64,000 bases of DNA, taken from contig JAKSTJ010000008.1 of the NCBI GenBank assembly GCA_024402635.1, positions 1 to 64,000 of the forward strand. Reading direction: 5' to 3'. Position numbers and translations under genes: made by a program. The notes beneath the pieces are model-generated. The model was given only the letters and a program-made list of their open reading frames with translations, searched no databases and was not told the origin of the DNA. This document shows, piece after piece, positions 16,182-24,048 of the stretch (the stretch's first letter is position 1; every line of letters starts with the position of its first letter). The stretch is from Treponema sp. (lineage in GTDB: Bacteria > Spirochaetota > Spirochaetia > Treponematales > Treponemataceae).

Positions 16182-17678
16182 TTAGTCCATTAACCACGAC
16201 TTTAATTCAATTTCACCATCAAAAACAATATATAAATCGTGAACGTTTTTTAAAGAAGAAGGAATATTTAATCCCACATTGTTACCATTTACTAAATTAA
16301 TTTCTGCAATAACTTTACCGCCAAATGGTTTATCGGCTACAAATTTAATTATTCCAGTTGATTCTTCAGTTACATCTACTGTTAATTTAGAACCAGCTTT
16401 AGATAAATCAACATTTTTTATCAATAAATAAGCATTTGAAGATATAGGTAAAACATTTTGATCATATGTTACTGCGACATTTTTGTAGCTATGGAAAGTT
16501 GCTGCAGGAATTTCTCCATTTGGAATAAAATCTGCCGTTTTAGTACAACCTGCCATTGTTACATTTTGAACTGGCAAGGTTCCGTCAGCATTAATGTTTA
16601 TTTCGTTTATAAATAATGATCGGGATGTAGTATTTTCATATCCTATCATTTTCTGAACAGTTTGAGCGTGATAAGCAATGTACCATTTATTCTTATATTC
16701 AAACATCCAGTGGTGATTGTTTCCATAGGCACCAAAATATGCGCCAGGATTTTTTAATGTCCAGCCTGAATATTCAAATGGACCAAGAGGACTATCTGAA
16801 ACCATGTAAGCAATAACAGCAGCTGGAGGCACATCATCGGATTCCCCTTCTCTAGATGCCCAATTTGAACAATAAGAATAAACATATTTGTCATTAATTT
16901 TATTTATTCCAGAATCTTCAAAAAGATAAGGAGCATCTATTATTACAGGTGTGCCAGCTAATGAAATCATATCATCACCTAATTTTACACATCTTGCTGA
17001 CATAGGATTTTTATGCTTACCATCTTCATAACCGCCGCCATAATAAAGATAACCAGTTTCATCATCATCAACAAAAACTGCAGGATCAAAAAGCCATACA
17101 ACCCCTTCAGTATTAGGTGTTGAACGCGAAATCAGTTGTTTTCCAAGAGGGTCTATAAAAGGTCCTGTTGGAGAATCAGAAGTTAGAACACCAATTCCAC
17201 TTCCATTATCTGCAAAATACAAAAAGAATTTATCTTTTCCATTAATTCTTTTACAAGCAATTGCAGGTGCCCAGGAATTATTTGCCCACTTTGCAGCACC
17301 ATTTTTTCCAGCTACAACAATTTCCCCACAATCAGTCCAGTTCACCATATCTTTTGAACTAAAAATGTTTAAAGTATTTATACAAAAATAATCATCATGA
17401 TGTTCTGACCAGCATCCTTCTGCCTGCTGATGATCATTAGAACCGTAAACATAAACAGTATCATTATAAACAAGAACACATGGATCGGCAGTAAATTTAT
17501 GAATAGCAACCGGATTATTTTCATCAACAGATTTAACAGCCTTTTCAGCCAATAAAAGCTGCAATGGTGTCAGTTTTTTTTCAATTTCAGGAAGTTTTGA
17601 AAATGGTATTTCCGAAACACAAGATACAACAATAACTAGAAGAATTAAAATAGATATTTTCGATAAATAATTTTTCAT
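16182..17678 (-). CDS. Glycoside hydrolase family 43 lipoprotein with C-terminal CBM6-like domain
   Basis: A 498-aa surface or periplasmic glycosidase. Lipobox VVSC (Cys20). The five-bladed propeller carries the GH43 triad: Asp65 in TADPCVLVYN (base), Asp198 in WLFDPAVFVDD (pKa modulator) and Glu254 in YLFEDSG (acid). The family cleaves arabinose or xylose linkages (arabinofuranosidase, xylosidase, arabinanase). Residues after about 400 resemble a CBM6-type beta-sandwich module (IINFVADKPFGGKV-like). No SD precedes the ATG; a perfect promoter ends 6 bases upstream, so the mRNA may be leaderless. Fits plant-fibre degradation in a gut habitat. Confidence 0.9.
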   Translation of the reverse strand: MKNYLSKISILILLVIVVSCVSEIPFSKLPEIEKKLTPLQLLLAEKAVKSVDENNPVAIHKFTADPCVLVYNDTVYVYGSNDHQQAEGCWSEHHDDYFCINTLNIFSSKDMVNWTDCGEIVVAGKNGAAKWANNSWAPAIACKRINGKDKFFLYFADNGSGIGVLTSDSPTGPFIDPLGKQLISRSTPNTEGVVWLFDPAVFVDDDETGYLYYGGGYEDGKHKNPMSARCVKLGDDMISLAGTPVIIDAPYLFEDSGINKINDKYVYSYCSNWASREGESDDVPPAAVIAYMVSDSPLGPFEYSGWTLKNPGAYFGAYGNNHHWMFEYKNKWYIAYHAQTVQKMIGYENTTSRSLFINEININADGTLPVQNVTMAGCTKTADFIPNGEIPAATFHSYKNVAVTYDQNVLPISSNAYLLIKNVDLSKAGSKLTVDVTEESTGIIKFVADKPFGGKVIAEINLVNGNNVGLNIPSSLKNVHDLYIVFDGEIELKSWLMD

Positions 17679-17684
17679 AAAGTT

Positions 17685-17712
17685 ATTCTAACATAACAAT
17701 AAACATTGTCAA
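17685..17712 (-). promoter_or_regulatory. Consensus promoter abutting the GH43 start codon
   Basis: Minus strand: TTGACA (17712-17707), 16-base spacer, TAGAAT (17690-17685), then six bases and ATG (17678). With a usual start 6-8 bases after the -10, transcription begins at or beside the A of ATG. Confidence 0.7.
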
Positions 17713-17728
17713 TTCATGTCAAATTAGT

Positions 17729-18464
17729 CTGTCCCATTTGTCATTTATTGATAAAAATATTACCGCAGATAAACGCGGATGCACGCAGATGATTTTTCAG
17801 ATGCAAGTTTTTACTGAAATGAATTGCAAAAAAAAATCCACATCTCGCACAAATAATACTTTAAAACAGTAATATCTGTGTAATCTGTGGATTTATCTTA
17901 TCTGTCTAGGTGAGATGCTGAAATAAATTCAGCATGACATATAATTTCATATTTTTAATTCTTCATTCTTAATTTTTAATTTATATTTCACCTCTGTCCC
18001 ATTTGTCATTTATTGAAAAATATAACCGCAGATAAACGCGGATGCACGCAGATGATTTTTCAGATGCAAGTTTTTACTGAAATGAATTGCAAAAAAAAAT
18101 CCACATCTCGCACAAATAATACTTTAAAACAGTAATATCTGTGTAATCTGTGGATTTATCTTATCTGTCTAGGTGAGATGCTGAAATAAATTCAGCATGA
18201 CATATAATTTCATATTTTTAATTCTTCATTCTTAATTTTTAATTTATATTTCACCTCTGTCCCATTTGTCATTTATTGAAAAATATAACCGCAGATAAAC
18301 GCGGATGCACGCAGATGATTTTTTAGATGCAAGTTTTTACTGAAATGAATTGTAAAAAAATCCACATCTCACACAAACAATACTTTAAAACGGTAATATC
18401 TGTGTAATCTGTGGATTTATCTTATCTATCTAGGTGAGATGCTGAAATAAATTCAGCATGACAT
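17729..18464. repeat. Tandem array of a 263-265-bp unit, about 2.8 copies
   Basis: Units begin at CTGTCCCATTTGTCATTTATTG: 17729, 17994 and 18257 (periods 265 and 263); copies 1 and 2 are almost identical, copy 3 a little diverged and cut short at CAGCATGACAT (18464). Each unit holds CCGCAGATAAACGCGGAT..GCAGAT-type words, which recur reverse-complemented near the other end as ATATCTGTGTAATCTGTGGAT, then the hairpin ATGCTGAA-ATAAA-TTCAGCAT (17915-17935 in copy 1) and the AT-rich TTCTTAATTTTTAATTT tail. No ORF, no spacers. The array fills most of the 907-bp gap between tkt and GH43. Confidence 0.9.
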
Positions 18465-18487
18465 GCCCTGACAAGATTTATTTATTC

Positions 18488-18585
18488 AAAAGTTCAGGTC
18501 GGTCACTTCGTGACCTTACCGAGTTTCGCTTTGGTCGCTTCTGCTCCCATTTTTGCTACGCAAAAAACAGCAAAACTCGCCACAT
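18488..18585. repeat. Hairpin-rich, GC-raised spacer element beside tkt
   Basis: GGTCAC-TTC-GTGACC (18501-18515) is a perfect 6-bp hairpin with a 3-base loop. CGAGTTT (18520-18526) pairs with AAACTCG (18573-18579), and the inner arms hold TTTTTGC-TAC-GCAAAAA-type pairing. On the minus strand these could end tkt transcription, though no long T run follows. It resembles the GC-rich islands at 55-125 and 38170-38280. Confidence 0.55.
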
Positions 18586-20559
18586 TTATTTAGCCAGCAA
18601 TTCAGCTAACTTTTCTGCAGTAAATCCGAGGTATTCTGCTACTTTGTTTGCTGGACCACTAGTACCGAATCTGTCGATACAGAAGCAGTCTTCTTTCTTA
18701 GCAAACTGGAGCCATTCTGTAGAAATACCAGCTTCAGTACATACTACGCGTTTAGCTTTACCAATGATTTTTTCCTGTTCACAAGAACAAAGGCTTGAGA
18801 ATTTTCCTAAATCTGGAACTGATACAACGCGGATTGTTTTTCCACTTGTAAGAGTTGCAGCTTTAAGAGCCATGTTAACTTCTGAACCTGAAGCAAGGAT
18901 TGTAATATCTGGAGTATCAGAACCTTCCTGTACAACATAAGCACCTTTTTCTGCCATGTTAGCTTTCCAGTTCTTATCTGCTTTTTCATATACAGCCAAA
19001 GCCTGGCGAGTAAATGCCATACATACTGGATGATCTTTAGAAGCATAAGCCATGTTCCAAGCCTGCATAGATTCTTCTGGGTCACCTGGGCGGATTGCCT
19101 GAACACCAGGGATAGAACGCAATGAACACATTGTTTCAATTGGCTGATGTGTAGGACCGTCTTCACCAACGTAAATTGAATCGTGTGTGAATACGTAAAT
19201 TACAGGCTGTTTCATTAAAGATACAACGCGTAATGATGGACGGAGGTAATCAGCAAATACTAAGAATGTAGCACAGAATGGACGTAAACCACCATGTAAT
19301 GACATACCTGCACAAACTGCAGACATAGCAAATTCACGAATACCATATTCAATTGTACGACCAGCTCTGTTTTCTGGGCTGAATGTACCATTATCTGTTG
19401 CTTTGAATGCTGTTTTGTTTGGTCCCATTAAGTCAGCAGAACCACCAACTAAGTTTGGATAACGAGCAGCAATTACGTTTAAAGCTTTACCTGAAGCATC
19501 ACGAGTTGCACAAGCATCGCCTACTTTATATTCAACATCAGCAACTTCTGCAGTAGCTTTGTCTGAGTGATAAGCATCCCAAAGTTTTGCCAATTCGGTG
19601 TTTTCTTTTGCCCATTCAGCAAATGTTGCATTCCAGTCAGCTTCTGCTTTTGCAAAACAAGCTTTTTTATCTTCAAAATATTTGTATGCTTCTGGAACAA
19701 CATAGAAATCTTTATCTTCTGGAAGACCAAGAACTTTCTTTGCTGCAACAATACCTTCAGCACCAAGTGGAGCACCGTGAACATCAGCTGTATTCTGTTT
19801 TGGAGCACCTTTACCAATTACAGATTTAAGCATGATTAAAGAAGGCTGATCTTTATTAGCTTTTGCTTCGTTAATAAGTTTTACCATTCCTTCAACATCA
19901 TACATGTCACCACGAAGAACCTGCCATCCGTATGCTTCATAACGTTTAGCAATATCATCTGTGAAAGTAATATCTGTACAACCATCAATAGAAATTTTAT
20001 TCTGATCGTAGAAAACGATTAATTTACCAAGTTTAAGATTTCCTGCCAAAGAAGAAGCTTCAGAAGCAACACCTTCCTGTAAACAACCTTCACCTACTAA
20101 AGAATATGTGTAGTGATCAACGATTGTGTGTTTTGCAGTATTGAATTTAGCAGCAAGCATAGATTCAGCCATAGCCATACCAACAGCCATTGAAACACCC
20201 TGTCCAAGTGGACCACCAGTACATTCAACACCATCAGTATCACCATATTCTGGATGACCAGGACAACGAGAACCAACCTGACGGAAGTTCTTAATATCAT
20301 CCATTGTTACATCATATCCAGCAAGGTGAAGAATACTGTAAAGTAACATTGATCCGTGACCTGCAGAAAGAACAAAACGGTCTCTGTCAGCCCATTTTGA
20401 ATTTGCAGGGTTATGTTTCATAACTTCGCCGTAAAGAACTGCAGCTGCTTCTGCTGCACCAAGTGGTAATCCAGGATGTCCAGAATTTGCCTTCTGAATT
20501 GCATCCATTGATAAGCTGCGGATAGAAAGAGCAACAGCTTCGATTCCTTTTTTGTCCAT
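18586..20559 (-). CDS. tkt: Transketolase
   Basis: A 657-aa TPP enzyme moving two-carbon units between ketose and aldose phosphates in the non-oxidative pentose phosphate pathway. Seen: His28 in NSGHPGLPLGAA, the TPP/Mg segment GEGCLQEG..SSLAGNLKLGKLI at about 153-180, DSIYVGEDGPTHQP (with the catalytic His near 460) and the C-terminal domain. Length is normal. SD AGAGG precedes the ATG. It starts 27 bp after the PTS IIA gene stop, so both are likely on one transcript. Confidence 0.96.
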   Translation of the reverse strand: MDKKGIEAVALSIRSLSMDAIQKANSGHPGLPLGAAEAAAVLYGEVMKHNPANSKWADRDRFVLSAGHGSMLLYSILHLAGYDVTMDDIKNFRQVGSRCPGHPEYGDTDGVECTGGPLGQGVSMAVGMAMAESMLAAKFNTAKHTIVDHYTYSLVGEGCLQEGVASEASSLAGNLKLGKLIVFYDQNKISIDGCTDITFTDDIAKRYEAYGWQVLRGDMYDVEGMVKLINEAKANKDQPSLIMLKSVIGKGAPKQNTADVHGAPLGAEGIVAAKKVLGLPEDKDFYVVPEAYKYFEDKKACFAKAEADWNATFAEWAKENTELAKLWDAYHSDKATAEVADVEYKVGDACATRDASGKALNVIAARYPNLVGGSADLMGPNKTAFKATDNGTFSPENRAGRTIEYGIREFAMSAVCAGMSLHGGLRPFCATFLVFADYLRPSLRVVSLMKQPVIYVFTHDSIYVGEDGPTHQPIETMCSLRSIPGVQAIRPGDPEESMQAWNMAYASKDHPVCMAFTRQALAVYEKADKNWKANMAEKGAYVVQEGSDTPDITILASGSEVNMALKAATLTSGKTIRVVSVPDLGKFSSLCSCEQEKIIGKAKRVVCTEAGISTEWLQFAKKEDCFCIDRFGTSGPANKVAEYLGFTAEKLAELLAK

Positions 20560-20586
20560 AAAAAAACCTCTTTTAAGTTTTATATT

Positions 20587-21066
20587 TTATTTATCTAATT
20601 CTCTAATTAAACTTGCAAGTTCAAGTTCACCAGCTTTAGCCTCAAGAGCTTTTCTAAATCTTAAACTTCTAAACAAACCTGCCAGTGAAGTTAAAACTTT
20701 AAGATGAATCTGAGGATTTGAAGTAAGAAGAATGAACATAACATAAACGTCTCTTTCATCAGGAGCATTCATATTAATAGGATTCTTTAAATAAGCAATA
20801 ATAATCCTCTGGTCATCTTCTGTCTTCATAATAGGACTTCTTGCATGAGGAAGTGCAATTCCGTTTCCAACAGCTGTACTTAAAACCTGTTCTCTGGAAG
20901 TTAATGCACTACTAATCTGTTCTGCAGTCATTCCCTCTGGTAAATCAATCTTTTTGGAAATTTCTTCAAAAATTTCCTGTGGAGTAGAACCTTCTACATC
21001 AATATAGATTCCACCCTTGTGAATTAAACTGATAATATCGCCGTTTTCCATTAAATTTGCTGGCAT
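20587..21066 (-). CDS. PTS EIIA (PtsN/fructose-type) protein
   Basis: A 159-aa cytoplasmic EIIA domain of the Nitrogen/fructose class. The phosphorylated His is His74 in GIALPHARSPI, with the conserved TSRE/VGNG context. No EIIB/EIIC partner is in the window, so a regulatory role like that of EIIA-Ntr is more likely than sugar transport. SD GAGGAG precedes the ATG. It lies just upstream of tkt in the same direction. Confidence 0.88.
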   Translation of the reverse strand: MPANLMENGDIISLIHKGGIYIDVEGSTPQEIFEEISKKIDLPEGMTAEQISSALTSREQVLSTAVGNGIALPHARSPIMKTEDDQRIIIAYLKNPINMNAPDERDVYVMFILLTSNPQIHLKVLTSLAGLFRSLRFRKALEAKAGELELASLIRELDK

Positions 21067-21154
21067 ATTCTCCTCACTATAATATCATAACGAAAACAAG
21101 CTCTTTCTTTAATACTGAATATTACCTAAAGATTTGTTTTTGTCATTAAAATTT

Positions 21155-22642
21155 TTATTTTTCTTCATCAACTAATTTGATGGCTTTATACGTATTTAAG
21201 TCCAGTGAATTTTTTAATGTTACTCCCACATCTTCAAAAGTATCTTCCATACCTTCCAAAGAAAGTGCAACATCATCCACAGGAAATTGTTCCTTCATAA
21301 AAGGATTTTCCAGTTCTTCTATAATTCTGATTATATGAGTATAAAGTTGAACCAGAATAACCAGTTCCTGCTGAGGATAAGTATCCAGTTTTAATCCGGA
21401 ACAGGCAATTTCACAAAGAAGAACACTGATTCTTCCAAAAAGATTCATTAAACTGTCGCGAACCGAACCAAGTCTCTTATCCGCAAAATAATTATAAGAT
21501 TTACGCAGAATATTATATCTTTTTTCAATATTCATAAAAATCATTTTGTATTCTGCAGGATTCATTCTTAGAACTTTTGGAAAAATTCTATCTATTACAG
21601 CACTAATATCATCTTCGGATTCCTGTTTTTTTGAAGAAATTTTATTAAGGCTGTACAAATGAGTTTCCAGATAAGCATCCACAACCTGAGGAGAAAAAAC
21701 CAGAAACAGATTTGAAAAAATAGATTCAGCAGAACAATCTTTATTCCATTCACCAATAAAAGGAACTGATTCTCCCATTTTCCAGATTCTGGTTTCTACA
21801 CCGTAAGGACAAAATCCAATTTTCTTTGTATGTTTCAGGAATTCTTCTGCACTACCGCAATTTTTAATACAAAGTTCTTCCTGATTTTCCAGATACAAAA
21901 AGGCCAGTTGTTCTTCTATTGAAGTTGCTGGTCCGTTTTTCTGTATGCTTGATAAAAATCCATTTTCAAATTTTGTATACCATTCTTCCCGTTCAATATC
22001 ATCAGAAGAAATAGACATTGTGTCACGGTCTGCAGGTAAAACTGAAAGTTCAACAATATTCTCTTCCCAGTTAATAACCCGGCCTAAAAGTCTGTCGCCA
22101 AACTTAAAATCATAATCTCCACAAATACCTGATAGTGACCAAGAAGTTAATTCAATTTCAGTTGGCATAGAATATTTTACAGTTGTTAATGGAATTTTTG
22201 TATTTGCCTGATCATTAAAAATATATGGAATAACGTAGCCTTCACCATAAAGTGCAAAAATATCCATTGCCATGTTCATTGAAAAAACAGTTGGTACACT
22301 TGGAACAACTGTACTATGATTAGCAACAATTATTCTGTCAGGAGAAACTTCTGGATTAATAAAAGGCATGCATCTGTGACCAAGAATAATATGGCCTTTT
22401 TTTACTTCTTCCCTTGTTGGTTTAAAACTGAACCATCTGCCAATAAAAACTCCTGCACGGGTAATGAATTCATTGTTTACAAGAGTAAAAACCAGATCCG
22501 AAGAAGTTAATATTTCATTAGCATAATCTTTAGATACTTTTACATTTTTACTTCTTAAATAACGACAGAATTCATCTACCGTAAAGATATCCTGTTTTTT
22601 TGAGAGATAATCATCTATTATGTAAGAAGCATTTAAATCCAT
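21155..22642 (-). CDS. Unknown cytoplasmic protein, 495 aa
   Basis: I do not recognise this protein. It has no signal peptide or membrane helix. Residues 1-75 have a helix-rich, winged-helix-like look (DYLSKKQDIFTVDEFCRYL..), the middle is beta-rich with RIIVANHSTVV, and the last 150 residues are helical. I choose ATG 22642 over ATG 22657, because TATAAT occupies 22656-22661 and overlaps the latter; neither has an SD. The leader for 22642 would be about 6 nt. It is divergent from the MBL-fold hydrolase. Confidence 0.6.
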   Translation of the reverse strand: MDLNASYIIDDYLSKKQDIFTVDEFCRYLRSKNVKVSKDYANEILTSSDLVFTLVNNEFITRAGVFIGRWFSFKPTREEVKKGHIILGHRCMPFINPEVSPDRIIVANHSTVVPSVPTVFSMNMAMDIFALYGEGYVIPYIFNDQANTKIPLTTVKYSMPTEIELTSWSLSGICGDYDFKFGDRLLGRVINWEENIVELSVLPADRDTMSISSDDIEREEWYTKFENGFLSSIQKNGPATSIEEQLAFLYLENQEELCIKNCGSAEEFLKHTKKIGFCPYGVETRIWKMGESVPFIGEWNKDCSAESIFSNLFLVFSPQVVDAYLETHLYSLNKISSKKQESEDDISAVIDRIFPKVLRMNPAEYKMIFMNIEKRYNILRKSYNYFADKRLGSVRDSLMNLFGRISVLLCEIACSGLKLDTYPQQELVILVQLYTHIIRIIEELENPFMKEQFPVDDVALSLEGMEDTFEDVGVTLKNSLDLNTYKAIKLVDEEK

Positions 22643-22655
22643 AATTAGAATATAC

Positions 22656-22684
22656 ATTATAATATAGAAAAGAAAGTTTTGAAA
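22656..22684 (-). promoter_or_regulatory. Promoter of the 495-aa unknown gene
   Basis: Minus strand TTTCAA (22684-22679), 17 bases, TATAAT (22661-22656); the -10 ends 13 bases before ATG 22642. Confidence 0.5.
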
Positions 22685-22757
22685 GATATAATAAACAGGT
22701 CAATATTATATATTTTACAAGAAAATCAAATATCTAGTAACAGAATTTATAAAACGT

Positions 22758-22763
22758 TATACT
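22758..22763 (+). promoter_or_regulatory. -10 element abutting the MBL hydrolase start
   Basis: TATACT ends 7 bases before ATG 22771 and there is no SD. The -35 region (around 22735) is poor, so support rests on the -10 and spacing. Confidence 0.4.
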
Positions 22764-22770
22764 CAAAAAT

Positions 22771-23649
22771 ATGAAGCTTACTTTTTTAGGCACAGGAACC
22801 AGTCATGGAGTACCAGTTATTAACTGTAACTGTAAAGTTTGCCGCTCCCATAATAAAAAAAATAAACGATACAGAAGTTCGGTTTATATTCAGACAAAAT
22901 CAGATAAAACAATCTTAATTGACTGTGGACCAGAATTCCGGCTTCAGGCATTAAGAAATAAAATTTCAAAAATAGATTTAATTCTTTTAACTCATTCTCA
23001 CGCAGATCATTTACACGGAATTGATGACATCAGAATTTTCAGCTGCAATCTTTCAAAAGAGCCAGATAATCCGGAAGGAAAGGCAAAATTTCATGCACCA
23101 CCAATTCCTATTTACACAAATAAAACAACTGTTAATGATTTGCAAAATAGATTTGGTTATTTTTTTACACCATGCAGTCAGGGCGGAGGTAAACCAAAGG
23201 TTGAATTAAAAGAAGTTTCTGAAACTTTTGATTTTTATGATGTAAAAATTACTCCAATTCCTATGATGCATGGTTCTTTAGAAACTGCAGGCTGGCTTAT
23301 TTCTGAAAAAGATGAAGATGGAAATATAAACTCAATTGCCTATTTAACAGATTGCAGCAGCATTAGTTCTGAATCGTTAAAGCTTATAAAGGATAATTGT
23401 TTTAATCTTAAACATCTGATTATTGATGCGCTTAGAATAAAGGAACATTCAACTCATTTTAATTTTGATCAGGCAATGGAATTTTGTAATCAATTGAATG
23501 CAGAAAAAGTATGGTTTACCCATTTAACACATCAAACAAGTCACTGGCAGGTAAAAAAATACATAAAGAAAAATCTGCAGAAATATACAAATTTACAGAA
23601 AGCAAAATCCGTTCTTCCTGCTTATGACCAGCTGAAGATTTTTTCGTAA
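22771..23649 (+). CDS. MBL-fold metallo-hydrolase (PhnP-like)
   Basis: A 292-aa metallo-beta-lactamase-fold phosphodiesterase. FLGTGTSHGVP at residues 5-15 and NCNCKVCR (19-26) mark the PhnP-like group, where the Cys set binds a structural zinc. The metal motif is HSHADH (75-80), with further ligands in MMHGS, TDCSS and the C-terminal THLTHQTSH. It likely cleaves cyclic phosphodiesters (e.g. cyclic phosphoribose or nucleotides); the substrate is unproven. Monocistronic, ending at a bidirectional terminator shared with rpmB. Confidence 0.88.
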   Translation: MKLTFLGTGTSHGVPVINCNCKVCRSHNKKNKRYRSSVYIQTKSDKTILIDCGPEFRLQALRNKISKIDLILLTHSHADHLHGIDDIRIFSCNLSKEPDNPEGKAKFHAPPIPIYTNKTTVNDLQNRFGYFFTPCSQGGGKPKVELKEVSETFDFYDVKITPIPMMHGSLETAGWLISEKDEDGNINSIAYLTDCSSISSESLKLIKDNCFNLKHLIIDALRIKEHSTHFNFDQAMEFCNQLNAEKVWFTHLTHQTSHWQVKKYIKKNLQKYTNLQKAKSVLPAYDQLKIFS

Positions 23650-23663
23650 ATAGAATTGGACAT

Positions 23664-23694
23664 AAAAAAAAGACGCCTTCTGAAGCGTCTTTTT
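23664..23694. terminator. Bidirectional intrinsic terminator
   Basis: AAAAGACGC on the left pairs with GCGTCTTTT on the right, with CTTC/GAAG extending the stem and A and T runs on both sides. It separates the MBL hydrolase from rpmB. Confidence 0.85.
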
Positions 23695-23718
23695 ATAATT
23701 AAAAAGTTTAGATTTTAA

Positions 23719-23943
23719 TTATTTTGTTTCTACAGCAGCTGCTTTAGGAACATTTACTTTCTTGTCTACGAAACCACTTTTAAGACAACGTGTACAGATA
23801 GTAATAGTTTTTGATGTTCCATCGTACTGAGCCTTTACTTTAAGAAGGTTTGGTCTCCAAGATCTGCGAGTATGATTATAAGACTTACTAACTTTATTTC
23901 CTGACATTGGAGCTTTACCACAAATAGCACACATTCTAGACAT
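23719..23943 (-). CDS. rpmB: 50S ribosomal protein L28
   Basis: 74 aa, large-subunit protein bL28. It has the zinc-binding (C+) form: CAICGK near the N-terminus and CTRCLK near residue 55. Most L28s have about 60-78 aa. It is outside the main ribosomal cluster and stands alone, 105 bp from uvrB in the same direction. Confidence 0.95.
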   Translation of the reverse strand: MSRMCAICGKAPMSGNKVSKSYNHTRRSWRPNLLKVKAQYDGTSKTITICTRCLKSGFVDKKVNVPKAAAVETK

Positions 23944-24048
23944 TTTTATTTCCGTCCTTTAAAAAAGATATCGATACAATAGTTCTAATAAATTACACAA
24001 AATGCTAAAAAAAGTCAAGGGAAGAAACTGCAAATTTAATCATCCCCA

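Noticed and set aside
17729-18464. CRISPR array
   Set aside because: Only three copies of a 265-bp unit, adjacent without spacers, and no cas genes in the window.
17729-18464. Insertion sequence or transposon
   Set aside because: Inverted words exist at the unit ends but there is no transposase frame of any size in the unit.
18458-18940. 160-codon plus-strand frame crossing the end of the repeat array and tkt
   Set aside because: Overlaps well-supported tkt in antisense and begins in the hairpin island; no RBS.
22656-22770. Small gene or RNA in the spacer between the 495-aa gene and the MBL hydrolase
   Set aside because: Only the two divergent promoter elements are visible; no ORF or stable hairpin.
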